Shown in pieces: positions 5,233-12,587 of a stretch of 13,911 nucleotides of DNA. The stretch lies in assembly GCA_003224635.1 (NCBI GenBank), contig QHZK01000122.1:1-13911 (forward strand), given 5' to 3'. The stretch's first letter is position 1. Each line of letters starts with the position of its first letter. The DNA comes from Acidobacteriota bacterium. GTDB taxonomy: Bacteria; Acidobacteriota; Terriglobia; UBA7540. The translations under genes were made by a program, and so were the position numbers. The notes below the pieces were generated by a model. It searched no databases and was not told where the DNA came from. It saw only the letters and a list, made by a program, of their open reading frames with translations.

Positions 5233-7959
5233 ATGCGAACCACACGCCCAAAAGCAGAAACCAGAAGTCAGAAGTTAGAAGTCAGAAGGCCTAAAACAAG
5301 GGGCGAGTGGCCAGTGGTCAGGGGCAAGCACTCACCCCTTGGCCCTTGCCCCTTGCCACTGATCCTTCTAGCTTCTAGCTTCTGGCTTCTGACTTCTGTT
5401 GCTGCCGCGCAGCAGCTCTCGACCCAGACCGCCCCCATCTTCGCCGTCAACGCCCAGTACGTGCAGGGAGTGGCGCCCGGCTACTGGCCGACGGCCGGAG
5501 CGGGGCTGGTGTTGAATATCGCCTCCGGGACGGCGACTTGTAACAACGCCCCCGCCAACTACGCGGGAGGCACGCTGACGCTGGCGGCGAACGCTACGAA
5601 TTATGTGTATCTCGATCCGAGCTCCGGCTGCGCACCCGCCTACAATACCACCGGCTTTCCGGTGGGCGCCCCGCCGGTTGCGACGGTGAGCACGAGCGCG
5701 TCCGGCATTGCGCAGATTTCAGACCAGCGCACCTGGTTCGCCGCGGGCACACCTCCCTTCGTTTCGGCGAGCTCGTTCTCGGGCGCGAGCGTGGGCGCCC
5801 AGATCGATGCCGCGTGCGCCTCCTTGGGCGGGAAGGCCGGCGCGGTCCTCATTCCCTATGGGATGGGCTCCGGCCAGTCGCTCGCCGGGCTCGCCAACGG
5901 CTGCGCGCTCGAGGACCTGCGCGGCAGCGGCTCGAATCTGACCACCAACAACGCGCCGGACGCGGGCGGCACCGAAAACAACTACTCGGCCCCGTTCTTG
6001 TTCCGCTACCGCTGGGGCGCGGCGCAGCCTCCGTTGCCCAATGACCTGGGCGTGGTTGAAGTGTTCGGCGACTACTGGACCGGGGGGACGAACGCGACCG
6101 GCTCGAAGTCCAACCCGCGCGCCTTCGCGGCGATCACCACGTCGCGCACCCCGGCGCAGGTGGCTGGGTCAATCTCGGGGTACGCCGGCTGCTTCAGCCA
6201 AGGCGACTGCATCGGGGTTAACGGCACCGCCCAGAACTGGGACACGGAGAACGCGGGGGGCGATGAGGGCGTCGTAGCGGGCCGCTTCGAGGCTGACCAG
6301 GGCAATTCGGAATTCAGCGCCACCGTGTCATCCGTCTCGGGCAACACGATCAACTACAGTTCGGCGGTGAACGAGTGGACGCGAGGCGAACAGCGCTTCA
6401 TCGTCGACACTGGCGTCTCCAACTCCAAAGTTTACAGCACAGGCACGGTGAGTACGGTCAAGTCTGGAGGCAGCGGAGACATCACGGTGACAGGAAGCGG
6501 CGTGAGTTGGTCGTCTTTCGGGGACGGCTTGCACTGCTTCTGGATGACCCACGGGGCTGACAGGTACGGCCTTTCAATCCGGCACGTTTTTCAAATCGAA
6601 TCCGGCACGGCGACTGCGACCGCCTTCAAAATCTCGTTTTACATCCAGGGCGTCGCTCACGGCTGGGTGGACGACGATACGGGCACGGCGGACTCGCCTG
6701 CCGGAACCGGGCTTTACAACATTGCGCCCTGTTCGACTGTGACGAGTCTGGGTCTTAGCGGCTCGCTCACTGTCGCCAATGCTTCCTTATTGGCGGCGGG
6801 CGACTCGATTTTCATGCCGCTAGGGCTCGGCACGGAGATGGCCAGTGTCTCCGGACTGGTGAGCACCACGCTTCCTGATGTGATCGCCAACACTTCGCTC
6901 GGTATCGCAAACATTTCACCCTACCTCCCGCCTGCCACCGGCGGACGGCCTGTGTACAAGCACTTGAGCATCGCAGGCAACGCCTCATTTGCTGATATTG
7001 AGATTGGGTCTAATTCCGGCGCCGACCGAAACGGCGCAACGATTCCCCCGCCCAGCTACGGTCTACACTTTGGAGGGCCGGGAAACTGGGCGACGCCTTT
7101 CGTCGCTCTCGGCGTGGGCGACAGCAGCGCGTCCTTTCCCGCCACCATTAATCTCCTCGGAGTACAGAACGCCGTCGGCCAGCTCAGCCTGCTCCAATAT
7201 ATCAAGCAAAGCGACCGGGCGCTCGACACCTATCAACTGGCCGCCGGGCTCTCGGTGACCGCCAACACTCCGCCCGCAACCCTGTCCACAAACGGAGCGA
7301 GCGCAGTAACGGCGCTGTGGGTAACGGCGGCGACCGGAGGTAACACCAGCGGAACGGGAACGAGCGGCGGCGACGGCGGACCGGTTCAGTTCTATGGCGG
7401 GGCGGGAGGCACGTCGAGCGGAGGGACAAACGTGACAGGCGGCGCCGCCAGCGCCTTCACCTTTGGCGGGGCGGCGGGGGGCGCAGGTACGGGCACGGGC
7501 AACGGAGGCGCAGGCTCGAGCTTTAATTTTTTCCTGGGCGCAGGCGGGGCGGGTGCGGCGGCGGGGCCCAACGGCCGGTTTCTGGTCAGGGCGCCGACCA
7601 GCCCCAACTCGACCGTCTTAACCGTGCAGAATTCATCCGGCGCCGACCAGGTCTATGTTGACTCCGGTTTCAATCTCAACGCCGCCAACAATCTCGCGTT
7701 CAAATCCACCAGCTCGCATTTGAACACCAGCGCCGCCGGCTCGGACCTGTCGGGCACTATATCGCTCTCGGCGGCTACGACCGGCAGCCATACCTTCGCT
7801 GCGGCCTTTGCCTCGACCCCGGTGTGCGTCCTCACGCCGGAATCAAATCCAGGAGCGGCGACGTGGTGGGTGACGAAATCCACGACGGCGGTGACGGTCA
7901 ACCTGTCGCTTGCGAGCACGATCACCTTCGACTACGTCTGCGTGGGCAATCCGAACTGA
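5233..7959 (+). CDS. Large secreted Gly-rich, phage-tail-spike-like protein
   Basis: The 908-aa product has no known function. A long basic n-region (1-38) precedes a hydrophobic stretch LPLILLASSFWLLTSVAAA (41-59), with likely cleavage before Q60. Residues about 68-170 (IFAVNAQYVQGVAPGYWP through ISDQRTWF) resemble an N-terminal domain common in acidobacterial tail-like proteins. GASVGAQIDAACASLGG (184-200) resembles the start of pectate-lyase/beta-helix folds. Residues 700-780 are very Gly/Ala/Ser-rich. TVLTVQNSSGADQVYVDS and the last 70 residues (TGSHTFAAAF, VCVLTPESN, ITFDYVCVG) look like tail-fibre C-termini. The start is the ATG at 5233, with AGGAA upstream. The signal region is encoded by a large inverted repeat. 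It converges on the GT-C gene. An adhesin, glycan-binding or glycan-cleaving surface protein are all possible. Confidence 0.75.
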   Translation: MRTTRPKAETRSQKLEVRRPKTRGEWPVVRGKHSPLGPCPLPLILLASSFWLLTSVAAAQQLSTQTAPIFAVNAQYVQGVAPGYWPTAGAGLVLNIASGTATCNNAPANYAGGTLTLAANATNYVYLDPSSGCAPAYNTTGFPVGAPPVATVSTSASGIAQISDQRTWFAAGTPPFVSASSFSGASVGAQIDAACASLGGKAGAVLIPYGMGSGQSLAGLANGCALEDLRGSGSNLTTNNAPDAGGTENNYSAPFLFRYRWGAAQPPLPNDLGVVEVFGDYWTGGTNATGSKSNPRAFAAITTSRTPAQVAGSISGYAGCFSQGDCIGVNGTAQNWDTENAGGDEGVVAGRFEADQGNSEFSATVSSVSGNTINYSSAVNEWTRGEQRFIVDTGVSNSKVYSTGTVSTVKSGGSGDITVTGSGVSWSSFGDGLHCFWMTHGADRYGLSIRHVFQIESGTATATAFKISFYIQGVAHGWVDDDTGTADSPAGTGLYNIAPCSTVTSLGLSGSLTVANASLLAAGDSIFMPLGLGTEMASVSGLVSTTLPDVIANTSLGIANISPYLPPATGGRPVYKHLSIAGNASFADIEIGSNSGADRNGATIPPPSYGLHFGGPGNWATPFVALGVGDSSASFPATINLLGVQNAVGQLSLLQYIKQSDRALDTYQLAAGLSVTANTPPATLSTNGASAVTALWVTAATGGNTSGTGTSGGDGGPVQFYGGAGGTSSGGTNVTGGAASAFTFGGAAGGAGTGTGNGGAGSSFNFFLGAGGAGAAAGPNGRFLVRAPTSPNSTVLTVQNSSGADQVYVDSGFNLNAANNLAFKSTSSHLNTSAAGSDLSGTISLSAATTGSHTFAAAFASTPVCVLTPESNPGAATWWVTKSTTAVTVNLSLASTITFDYVCVGNPN
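5262..5398. repeat. Inverted repeat coding for the signal peptide of the 908-aa protein
   Basis: CAGAAGTCAGAAG (5262-5274) pairs perfectly with CTTCTGACTTCTG (5386-5398). Between them more copies of the words (TTAGAAGTCAGAAGG against CCTTCTAGCTTCTAG) and an inner pair AGGGGCAAG (5320-5328) / CTTGCCCCT (5345-5353) extend the hairpin. The left arm encodes the basic n-region and the right arm encodes the hydrophobic core LASSFWLLTSV. Confidence 0.9.
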
Positions 7960-7960
7960 G

Positions 7961-7982
7961 GCGGCTCATCTTCCTGAGCCGC
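7961..7982. terminator. Hairpin between convergent genes
   Basis: GCGGCTCA (7961-7968) and TGAGCCGC (7975-7982) form a perfect 8-base stem with a six-base TCTTCC loop. It starts one base after the stop of the 908-aa gene. It includes the stop codon (7966-7968) and last codons of the GT-C gene on the other strand. There is no T tract, so it is a plausible but unproven bidirectional terminator. Confidence 0.55.
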
Positions 7983-9522
7983 GCCCGGCGAGCGGGGCAG
8001 GCCCCGGGCACACCGCGGCCAGATCGGGTCTCAACAAGAGGTAGTGCACTTGGCGGGAGTCGACATTGGACAGCCGGTATTGGCGGCAGACAAGCCACGA
8101 GTGGAAATCGATCAGACCGCGTAATTCCCTGGTTTGATCCGTGGTCAGGTAGGCGAAGGCGGGCGACTGTGCGGAGCAATCCCTTTCTCTTTCCTCAAAA
8201 GTGGCCTGGGCGCGCGCGCGCCCATTCACCAGGCCGCCCAGGTCGCAAATCTCTCCCTTCGAGAAGTACGAAATGAGGCCGATATCGAGGGCGACGCCCA
8301 GCTTGCCTTGCAGAGCTTCCAGGTGGTCGTTGCGCATTTCCAGGAATACGCCGGAGGCATCCGCGGTGATTCTGCGGACCGTGCGTCCTTCCACCGCCCA
8401 GGCTGCGGTCAGAACCAGCAGGCTGGCGACCAGCGCGGGTTCCGAGCGCCATCGAGCCGGCCAGCGCCATCCCCTAAAGCTTTGTTCTGAGGTTGCAGCC
8501 CCGGATATCATGCAAAGGTTCCAAACGATCGTGAACGCCAGGGGCCACAGGAAGTAGCGCACTCCATGGATGTACTGGCCTCGTACCACGGTCGCTGCCA
8601 CCATCACTGGGAAGACCGAACTGGCCATCAGCAGGGACGCGGCGTGGCGTCTTCGAAGCGCGGGCGTCCGCAGCAGCACAGTCAAGGAAAGCAGCCAAAT
8701 CCCCACCAGACCCAGACCAAATGAAAAGGAAGCTGCAAAGGCGCGAACCACGTGCCAGGCTTGCACGATTTGAACCCCGCCGGCCGATTTGGCTACAGCC
8801 GTGTCGGGCAGCAAACGACCTGTCAGATAGAGCGTCAGCGCCAGGGCCGCGCACCCGCCGCCTGCAAGATGGCTCTCTCGTCCGGCGGTGTGGAGCAAGG
8901 CTTTCGATCTTGACTGCCAATCCGTCCCTGTCTGCCGCTCGACGGCCAAGAACCAAGTGGCGACGCTTGCTGTGGCAACCAACAACGAAAGTTCGATTCG
9001 CAGTAATACCGTGAGGGAGCCGAGGATCACCAGAGCGGCATAGCGCGCCGCCGACCGAGTCGGATCTTGCGCCAGTCGATAGGCCAGCCCGCCCAGCGCC
9101 GTCGCCACGAAAACCGTCAGGCTTGTTTCCATCCCATCGCAAAGCCAGCGAAGGGCCATCGGGCTCATCAGGACAATGAGGAGTCCGGTCCAGAGAACGT
9201 TCCGGAATCGGTCGCGCCGCCCCAACACCCAGACTGCGACCAGTATGCTCAGGTAGGAGGCGACGGACAGGACCTTGGAAGCCAGGGCCGGCTTGGCCAG
9301 ACCGAGGAGAACCGACAAAAGACCGACGTACAGGAGGCTGGAACAGCCGCCCGTCTTGTGAACGCCGTCGAACGTGAGAAATCCGTAGCGGCGCAGGTAC
9401 TCCGCATACCGAAGGTGAATGTAGGCATCGTCGAGTTGAAAGTAGCGCGTCAGCCAGATCCACCCCCCAACCCAACCGGCCGCCGCGATGGCGAGGAGTC
9501 TGCACCTGTCACGGCTGTTCAT
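7966..9522 (-). CDS. GT-C-type membrane glycosyltransferase (arabinofuranosyl/mannosyltransferase-like)
   Basis: From ATG 9522 the product is 518 aa with about ten hydrophobic segments, then a soluble C-terminal part. YFQLDDAYIHLRYAEYLRRYG (residues 27-47) carries the acidic DD (31-32) in the first external loop, typical of GT-C enzymes that use polyprenyl-phosphate sugar donors. GMETSL (130-135) and, near the C-terminus, ALDIGLISYFSKGEICDLGGLVNG are also typical of AftB-like members. The donor and acceptor cannot be told. The frame stays open to a GTG at 9582, but that codon lies in a palindrome; ATG 9522 gives a short basic N-terminus before the first helix. A GTG at 9564 with AAGGA upstream is an alternative. 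It is probably the last gene of the glycan set, 99 bases after the WecA-like gene. Confidence 0.75.
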   Translation of the reverse strand: MNSRDRCRLLAIAAAGWVGGWIWLTRYFQLDDAYIHLRYAEYLRRYGFLTFDGVHKTGGCSSLLYVGLLSVLLGLAKPALASKVLSVASYLSILVAVWVLGRRDRFRNVLWTGLLIVLMSPMALRWLCDGMETSLTVFVATALGGLAYRLAQDPTRSAARYAALVILGSLTVLLRIELSLLVATASVATWFLAVERQTGTDWQSRSKALLHTAGRESHLAGGGCAALALTLYLTGRLLPDTAVAKSAGGVQIVQAWHVVRAFAASFSFGLGLVGIWLLSLTVLLRTPALRRRHAASLLMASSVFPVMVAATVVRGQYIHGVRYFLWPLAFTIVWNLCMISGAATSEQSFRGWRWPARWRSEPALVASLLVLTAAWAVEGRTVRRITADASGVFLEMRNDHLEALQGKLGVALDIGLISYFSKGEICDLGGLVNGRARAQATFEERERDCSAQSPAFAYLTTDQTRELRGLIDFHSWLVCRQYRLSNVDSRQVHYLLLRPDLAAVCPGPAPLAGRGSGR

Positions 9523-9574
9523 GACGAGAAACACCGCGATCCGGCCGCGCCTCAAAACCTCCACGCGTTCCTTC

Positions 9575-9598
9575 GGGAGCACCGTAAAGGTGCTCTCC
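9575..9598. repeat. Palindrome between WecA-like and GT-C genes
   Basis: GAGCACC (9577-9583) pairs with GGTGCTC (9589-9595). Flanking GGG and CCC extend the stem past a two-base bulge. It resembles other dispersed palindromes at gene starts in this window and might act as an mRNA processing or stability element in the operon. Confidence 0.65.
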
Positions 9599-9621
9599 CT
9601 ACATTGGGGCCATGGGGCCGC

Positions 9622-11151
9622 TCACTTGTTTCCCGTGGCGGCGCGGGCCTTCGGGGCGAGGGGCGCGCTGCGGCGCACGTCCATCGTTTTGGTGCGGCTC
9701 AATCCGGCCACCTCGTACCGGAACCTGAGCTGTTTTTCAAACGACGGAATCAAGGTGTCGAGCAGGGAAGAAAACTGGAACAGCAGGCGGTCTTTGGCAA
9801 GACCGCGTCGAATTTCGAGCTCGGCGAGAGCCTTGCCGCCCGTCCGCAGCGGGATCGAGGTGCTCCAGCATTCGCTCGAATCCCTCAGGCTTGGCCGCTG
9901 CCAGGAGTCGAGCGACGGAGCAGCGCCGTTCGGCCACGTCAAGATCCGGCACGCCGCTCCGTCAAAGTCTAGGGCTTCGAGCGTCTCCGCCATCACCTCC
10001 CAGCTTTCTTCGAGCGTCGCGCTCTCCTCCACCTGCCGTGACGCCTTGCGAATCAGGATCTGGTTGGCCAGCACCCGCCGCTGCGAGTTCATGGCGCGCG
10101 CGACGTACAGGTTCAGCTCCGACAGTTCGTCGTACTGAAGCTGGCTGGTCAGGAACCAGGCGAGGACGCCGGCCAGCACCGCAACCATGGCGATCAGGTT
10201 GGCGATGGAGTGCAGGATGAGCAGCGACCCGAGCGAAAACAGCGCTGCCAGCGCGTAAAGCGCCAGCACCGCAAGCCGAGGCGTGAGCCCGTTGCGGACC
10301 AGCCGGTGGTGGATGTGGTCGAGGTCGGCGACAAACACCGGTCGCCCGCTCAGGAAGCGCCGCACCACGGCCAGCGCCGTATCGAGCAAGGGAAGGCCGA
10401 AAGCCACGAAAGGGACCACGATGGCCAGCAACGTGGAGCTCTTCTGCGAGGTCTGGATGGCCACGGCGGCCAGGAAAAAGCCCAGGAACAGGCTCCCGGT
10501 GTCGCCGAGGAAAATCTTGGCCGGGGCGAAGTTGAACTTCAGGAAGCCCAGCAGCGCGCCCGCCAGCGTAATGGTCAAAGTGCAGACGAAGTGGTTGCCC
10601 TGGAGCAGGGAAACGAAGAAAACCGAAAGGGTCACGAACAGGCTGATTCCGGCGGCCAGCCCGTCCAAACCGTCAATCAGGTTGAGGGAGTTGGTTACGG
10701 CGACGATCCACAGCGCGGTCAAGAGAAAGCTCAAGACGCTATCGAGGTCGTACCCCAGGATGGGAAACTGTCCGACGCGAAAGCCCGCCCACCAGAGGAT
10801 GGCCGCCGCCGCGGTTTCTACCAGCAGCTTTTGCCAGGGCTTGGCGCCGGCCAAGTCATCGTAGACCCCGAGCAGCAGCACCAGGCTGGCAGGGGCCATC
10901 AGCGCCCCGAGCATCCATCGCTGCGAGAGGAAGAGGTCGCGGACGGTATTGGGGATGAGCAACAACACGCCCCAGCAGGCGAGGGAGGCGACGAAGACAG
11001 CGAGCCCGCCCAGGCGGGGGACGGCGCGGTCCTGCTGCGCGCCGCGCGGATCGCCGTAGGCTCCCAGGCGCCGGCCGAGCCGCTCGACGAGCGGCGTCAC
11101 CAGTACGGTGAGCAGGGCGGCGAGAGCGAACAACCCGACGTAGGTCCTCAT
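9622..11151 (-). CDS. WecA/TagO-type undecaprenyl-phosphate sugar-1-phosphate transferase with C-terminal extension
   Basis: This inner-membrane enzyme would transfer a HexNAc-1-phosphate (GlcNAc in WecA) from UDP-sugar to undecaprenyl phosphate, the first lipid-linked step of surface glycans. Residues 1-340 carry about ten transmembrane segments and the family signatures: VPRLGGLAVF (44-53), GVYDDLAGAKPWQK (95-108, D98-D99), NSLNLIDGLDGLAAG (154-168), FLGDTGSLFLGF (214-225) and the C-terminal HIHHRL (279-284) that separates WecA/TagO from MraY. Residues 340-509 form a non-membrane extension (YDELSELNLYVARAM, then EESWEVMAETLEALDFDGAACRI), possibly GAF-like. The ATG at 11151 begins a hydrophobic helix. 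The gene is 19 bases downstream of the GT4 gene and presumably co-transcribed. The exact sugar is unknown. Confidence 0.9.
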   Translation of the reverse strand: MRTYVGLFALAALLTVLVTPLVERLGRRLGAYGDPRGAQQDRAVPRLGGLAVFVASLACWGVLLLIPNTVRDLFLSQRWMLGALMAPASLVLLLGVYDDLAGAKPWQKLLVETAAAAILWWAGFRVGQFPILGYDLDSVLSFLLTALWIVAVTNSLNLIDGLDGLAAGISLFVTLSVFFVSLLQGNHFVCTLTITLAGALLGFLKFNFAPAKIFLGDTGSLFLGFFLAAVAIQTSQKSSTLLAIVVPFVAFGLPLLDTALAVVRRFLSGRPVFVADLDHIHHRLVRNGLTPRLAVLALYALAALFSLGSLLILHSIANLIAMVAVLAGVLAWFLTSQLQYDELSELNLYVARAMNSQRRVLANQILIRKASRQVEESATLEESWEVMAETLEALDFDGAACRILTWPNGAAPSLDSWQRPSLRDSSECWSTSIPLRTGGKALAELEIRRGLAKDRLLFQFSSLLDTLIPSFEKQLRFRYEVAGLSRTKTMDVRRSAPLAPKARAATGNK

Positions 11152-11170
11152 GGTTGTGTAGTGCCAGCTA

Positions 11171-12475
11171 TTAGTTGCCGGTTCTGTCGACTGAGAACGA
11201 CTGACAACCGACGCGCGCCGGGGCGCTGGTCAGCCGGGCGAGCAGATCGAGGTACCTGCGGGCCTGCTTGCCGCGCGAATACTTCTCGATCGCGGCGCGC
11301 CTGCCGTTCGAGCCCAATTCGAGAGCAAGTCCAGGGTCGTGTCGCAGCCGGAGGACGGCTTCCGCGAGCGCGACCGGGTCCTCGGGAGGCAAGGCCACTC
11401 CCGCCCGGGCGCCTTCCAGAATTTCCTTCGCCTCGCCTTCGACGCCCAGGATGACGGGCTTCGACGCGGCCATCGCCTCAAACATCTTGGAAGGGACGGC
11501 GGTCTTGAAGACTTCGCTTTTGCGCAGGGGCACGAGGCACGCGTCGGCGGCGGCGAGCCACCCTGGGACCGCCTCGCGCGGGAGCTTGCCCAGACAACGC
11601 ACGTTCGACAGGCGCCGCTGCTCGATTCGGGCCAGTAACTGTTCGCGCTCGGCGCCTTCGCCGATCAGGACGAAGGCAATGTCAGGCCGCCCGCGCAGGC
11701 GGTCGGCGGCGCCGAGAACGGTTTCGAGGCCGTGCGCCATACCGAGCGTTCCCGCATACAGGACCACGAACCGGCCCGCGAGCGCCCATTCACTCCGGAT
11801 TCGCGCTCGCAGGTCCCGAGCCGCCGGCGAGTCCGGGTCCGGAGCAAAGTCCTCGGCTACGCCATTCATGACGACGGAGAGCTTCGCTGGCGGCGCGCCG
11901 GAATCGACCAGCTCGCGCCGTTTCCACTCGCCGTCCAGCACGATGTGGTCGGCGCGGCGATAGAGGAAGCTGGCCACGCGCGCGAGCGTCCGATAGAGCG
12001 CGGAGCGACGTCGCGTCTGCCCGACCGCCTCGAGCGACTGCGGCCACAGGTCGCGCACCTCAAAGACGAACGGCATGCGGCGCGCCCGCGCGGCGACGTA
12101 TCCGGCCATGCCTACCAGAAGCTGAGGAGATGTCGCAATGACCACTCCGTTCGCGGGCGCGACCCAAGGACCGACGACGGCAGCGGAAAAGGCGAAAGAC
12201 GCGTAATTCGCCGCGCGGCCCCACAATCCGCGATTGGCGGCGGGATAGAGCCAAGTCCGGCAGACCTCGACTCCGTTGCGCTCTTCGCGTACGAAGCCAT
12301 GTCGCCACCGGCGCCGGTAATCGGGATGGAGAACGCCTTCGGGGTGATTGGGGAAACCCGTCAACACGCGGACCCGGTGTCCTGCCGCGGCCCAGGCGCG
12401 CGCGAATTCGTCCACCCGCGCCGCCGGAGCGCAAGCTTCAGGGGGGAAGTATTGGGAGATGTAAAGAATATTCAA
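11171..12475 (-). CDS. GT4-family glycosyltransferase (WcaI/WbuB type)
   Basis: The 434-aa product is a cytosolic, probably membrane-associated, GT-B-fold transferase that moves a sugar from a nucleotide donor to a lipid-linked or polysaccharide acceptor. MNILYISQYFPPE (1-13), AGHRVRVLTGFPNHPEG (31-47) and FEVRDLWPQSLEAVG (138-152) mark the N-terminal domain. MNGV (203-206), VLYAGTLGMAHGLETVL (238-254), FVLIGEGAEREQL (268-280) and PSKMFEAMAASKPVI (328-342, with the donor-binding E333) mark the C-terminal domain. The start is a TTG at 12475, because the protein begins exactly where family members do and no ATG is suitably placed; no Shine-Dalgarno is visible. The last residues (VGCQSFSVDRTGN) are encoded by a short-word repeat. 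It is the first gene of the three-gene glycan set. Confidence 0.88.
   Translation of the reverse strand: MNILYISQYFPPEACAPAARVDEFARAWAAAGHRVRVLTGFPNHPEGVLHPDYRRRWRHGFVREERNGVEVCRTWLYPAANRGLWGRAANYASFAFSAAVVGPWVAPANGVVIATSPQLLVGMAGYVAARARRMPFVFEVRDLWPQSLEAVGQTRRRSALYRTLARVASFLYRRADHIVLDGEWKRRELVDSGAPPAKLSVVMNGVAEDFAPDPDSPAARDLRARIRSEWALAGRFVVLYAGTLGMAHGLETVLGAADRLRGRPDIAFVLIGEGAEREQLLARIEQRRLSNVRCLGKLPREAVPGWLAAADACLVPLRKSEVFKTAVPSKMFEAMAASKPVILGVEGEAKEILEGARAGVALPPEDPVALAEAVLRLRHDPGLALELGSNGRRAAIEKYSRGKQARRYLDLLARLTSAPARVGCQSFSVDRTGN
11174..11212. repeat. Short-word repeat forming the 3' end of the GT4 gene
   Basis: The stretch contains CTGAGAAC (compare 3821-3850) and ACTGACAACCGAC (11200-11212, identical to 5205-5217). 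In the GT4 frame it supplies the final dozen residues, beyond the conserved domain, and the stop at 11171-11173. It appears to have extended the coding region. Confidence 0.7.
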
Positions 12476-12492
12476 CGAAGGAATATCTGTAG

Positions 12493-12526
12493 CGGCGCTC
12501 GAAGCCTGCCCGGGAAGGGAGCGCCG
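12493..12526. repeat. Palindrome upstream of GT4 gene
   Basis: CGGCGCTC (12493-12500) and GAGCGCCG (12519-12526) are perfect 8-base arms around a loop that contains CCCGGG. The flanking TGTAG and CAGCTATAG nearly extend the pairing. It sits 18 bases from the TTG start, within the 112-base gap before the methyltransferase. It could be a REP-like element or a 5' leader hairpin. Confidence 0.65.
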
Positions 12527-12587
12527 CAGCTATAGACAAATCGAGCGGTCGTTACGGAGGTTCCAAGTGCTAACGAATGGACCTAAT

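Noticed and set aside
2989..7959. Integrated prophage
   Set aside because: The tail-like domains lack any capsid, terminase, integrase or lysis gene nearby, and all three products carry export signals, so a prophage is not supported.
9067..9972. Plus-strand open frame of 301 codons
   Set aside because: It is antisense to two convincing membrane proteins and spans their intergenic gap. Its composition is hydrophilic and non-protein-like.
10210..11454. Long plus-strand open frame of 414 codons
   Set aside because: It is antisense to the WecA-like and GT4 genes, rich in Gln, Glu and Arg with no family motif, and typical of high-GC shadow frames.
11732..12535. Plus-strand open frame of 267 codons
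   Set aside because: It is antisense to the GT4 gene, which has clear family motifs over the whole region.
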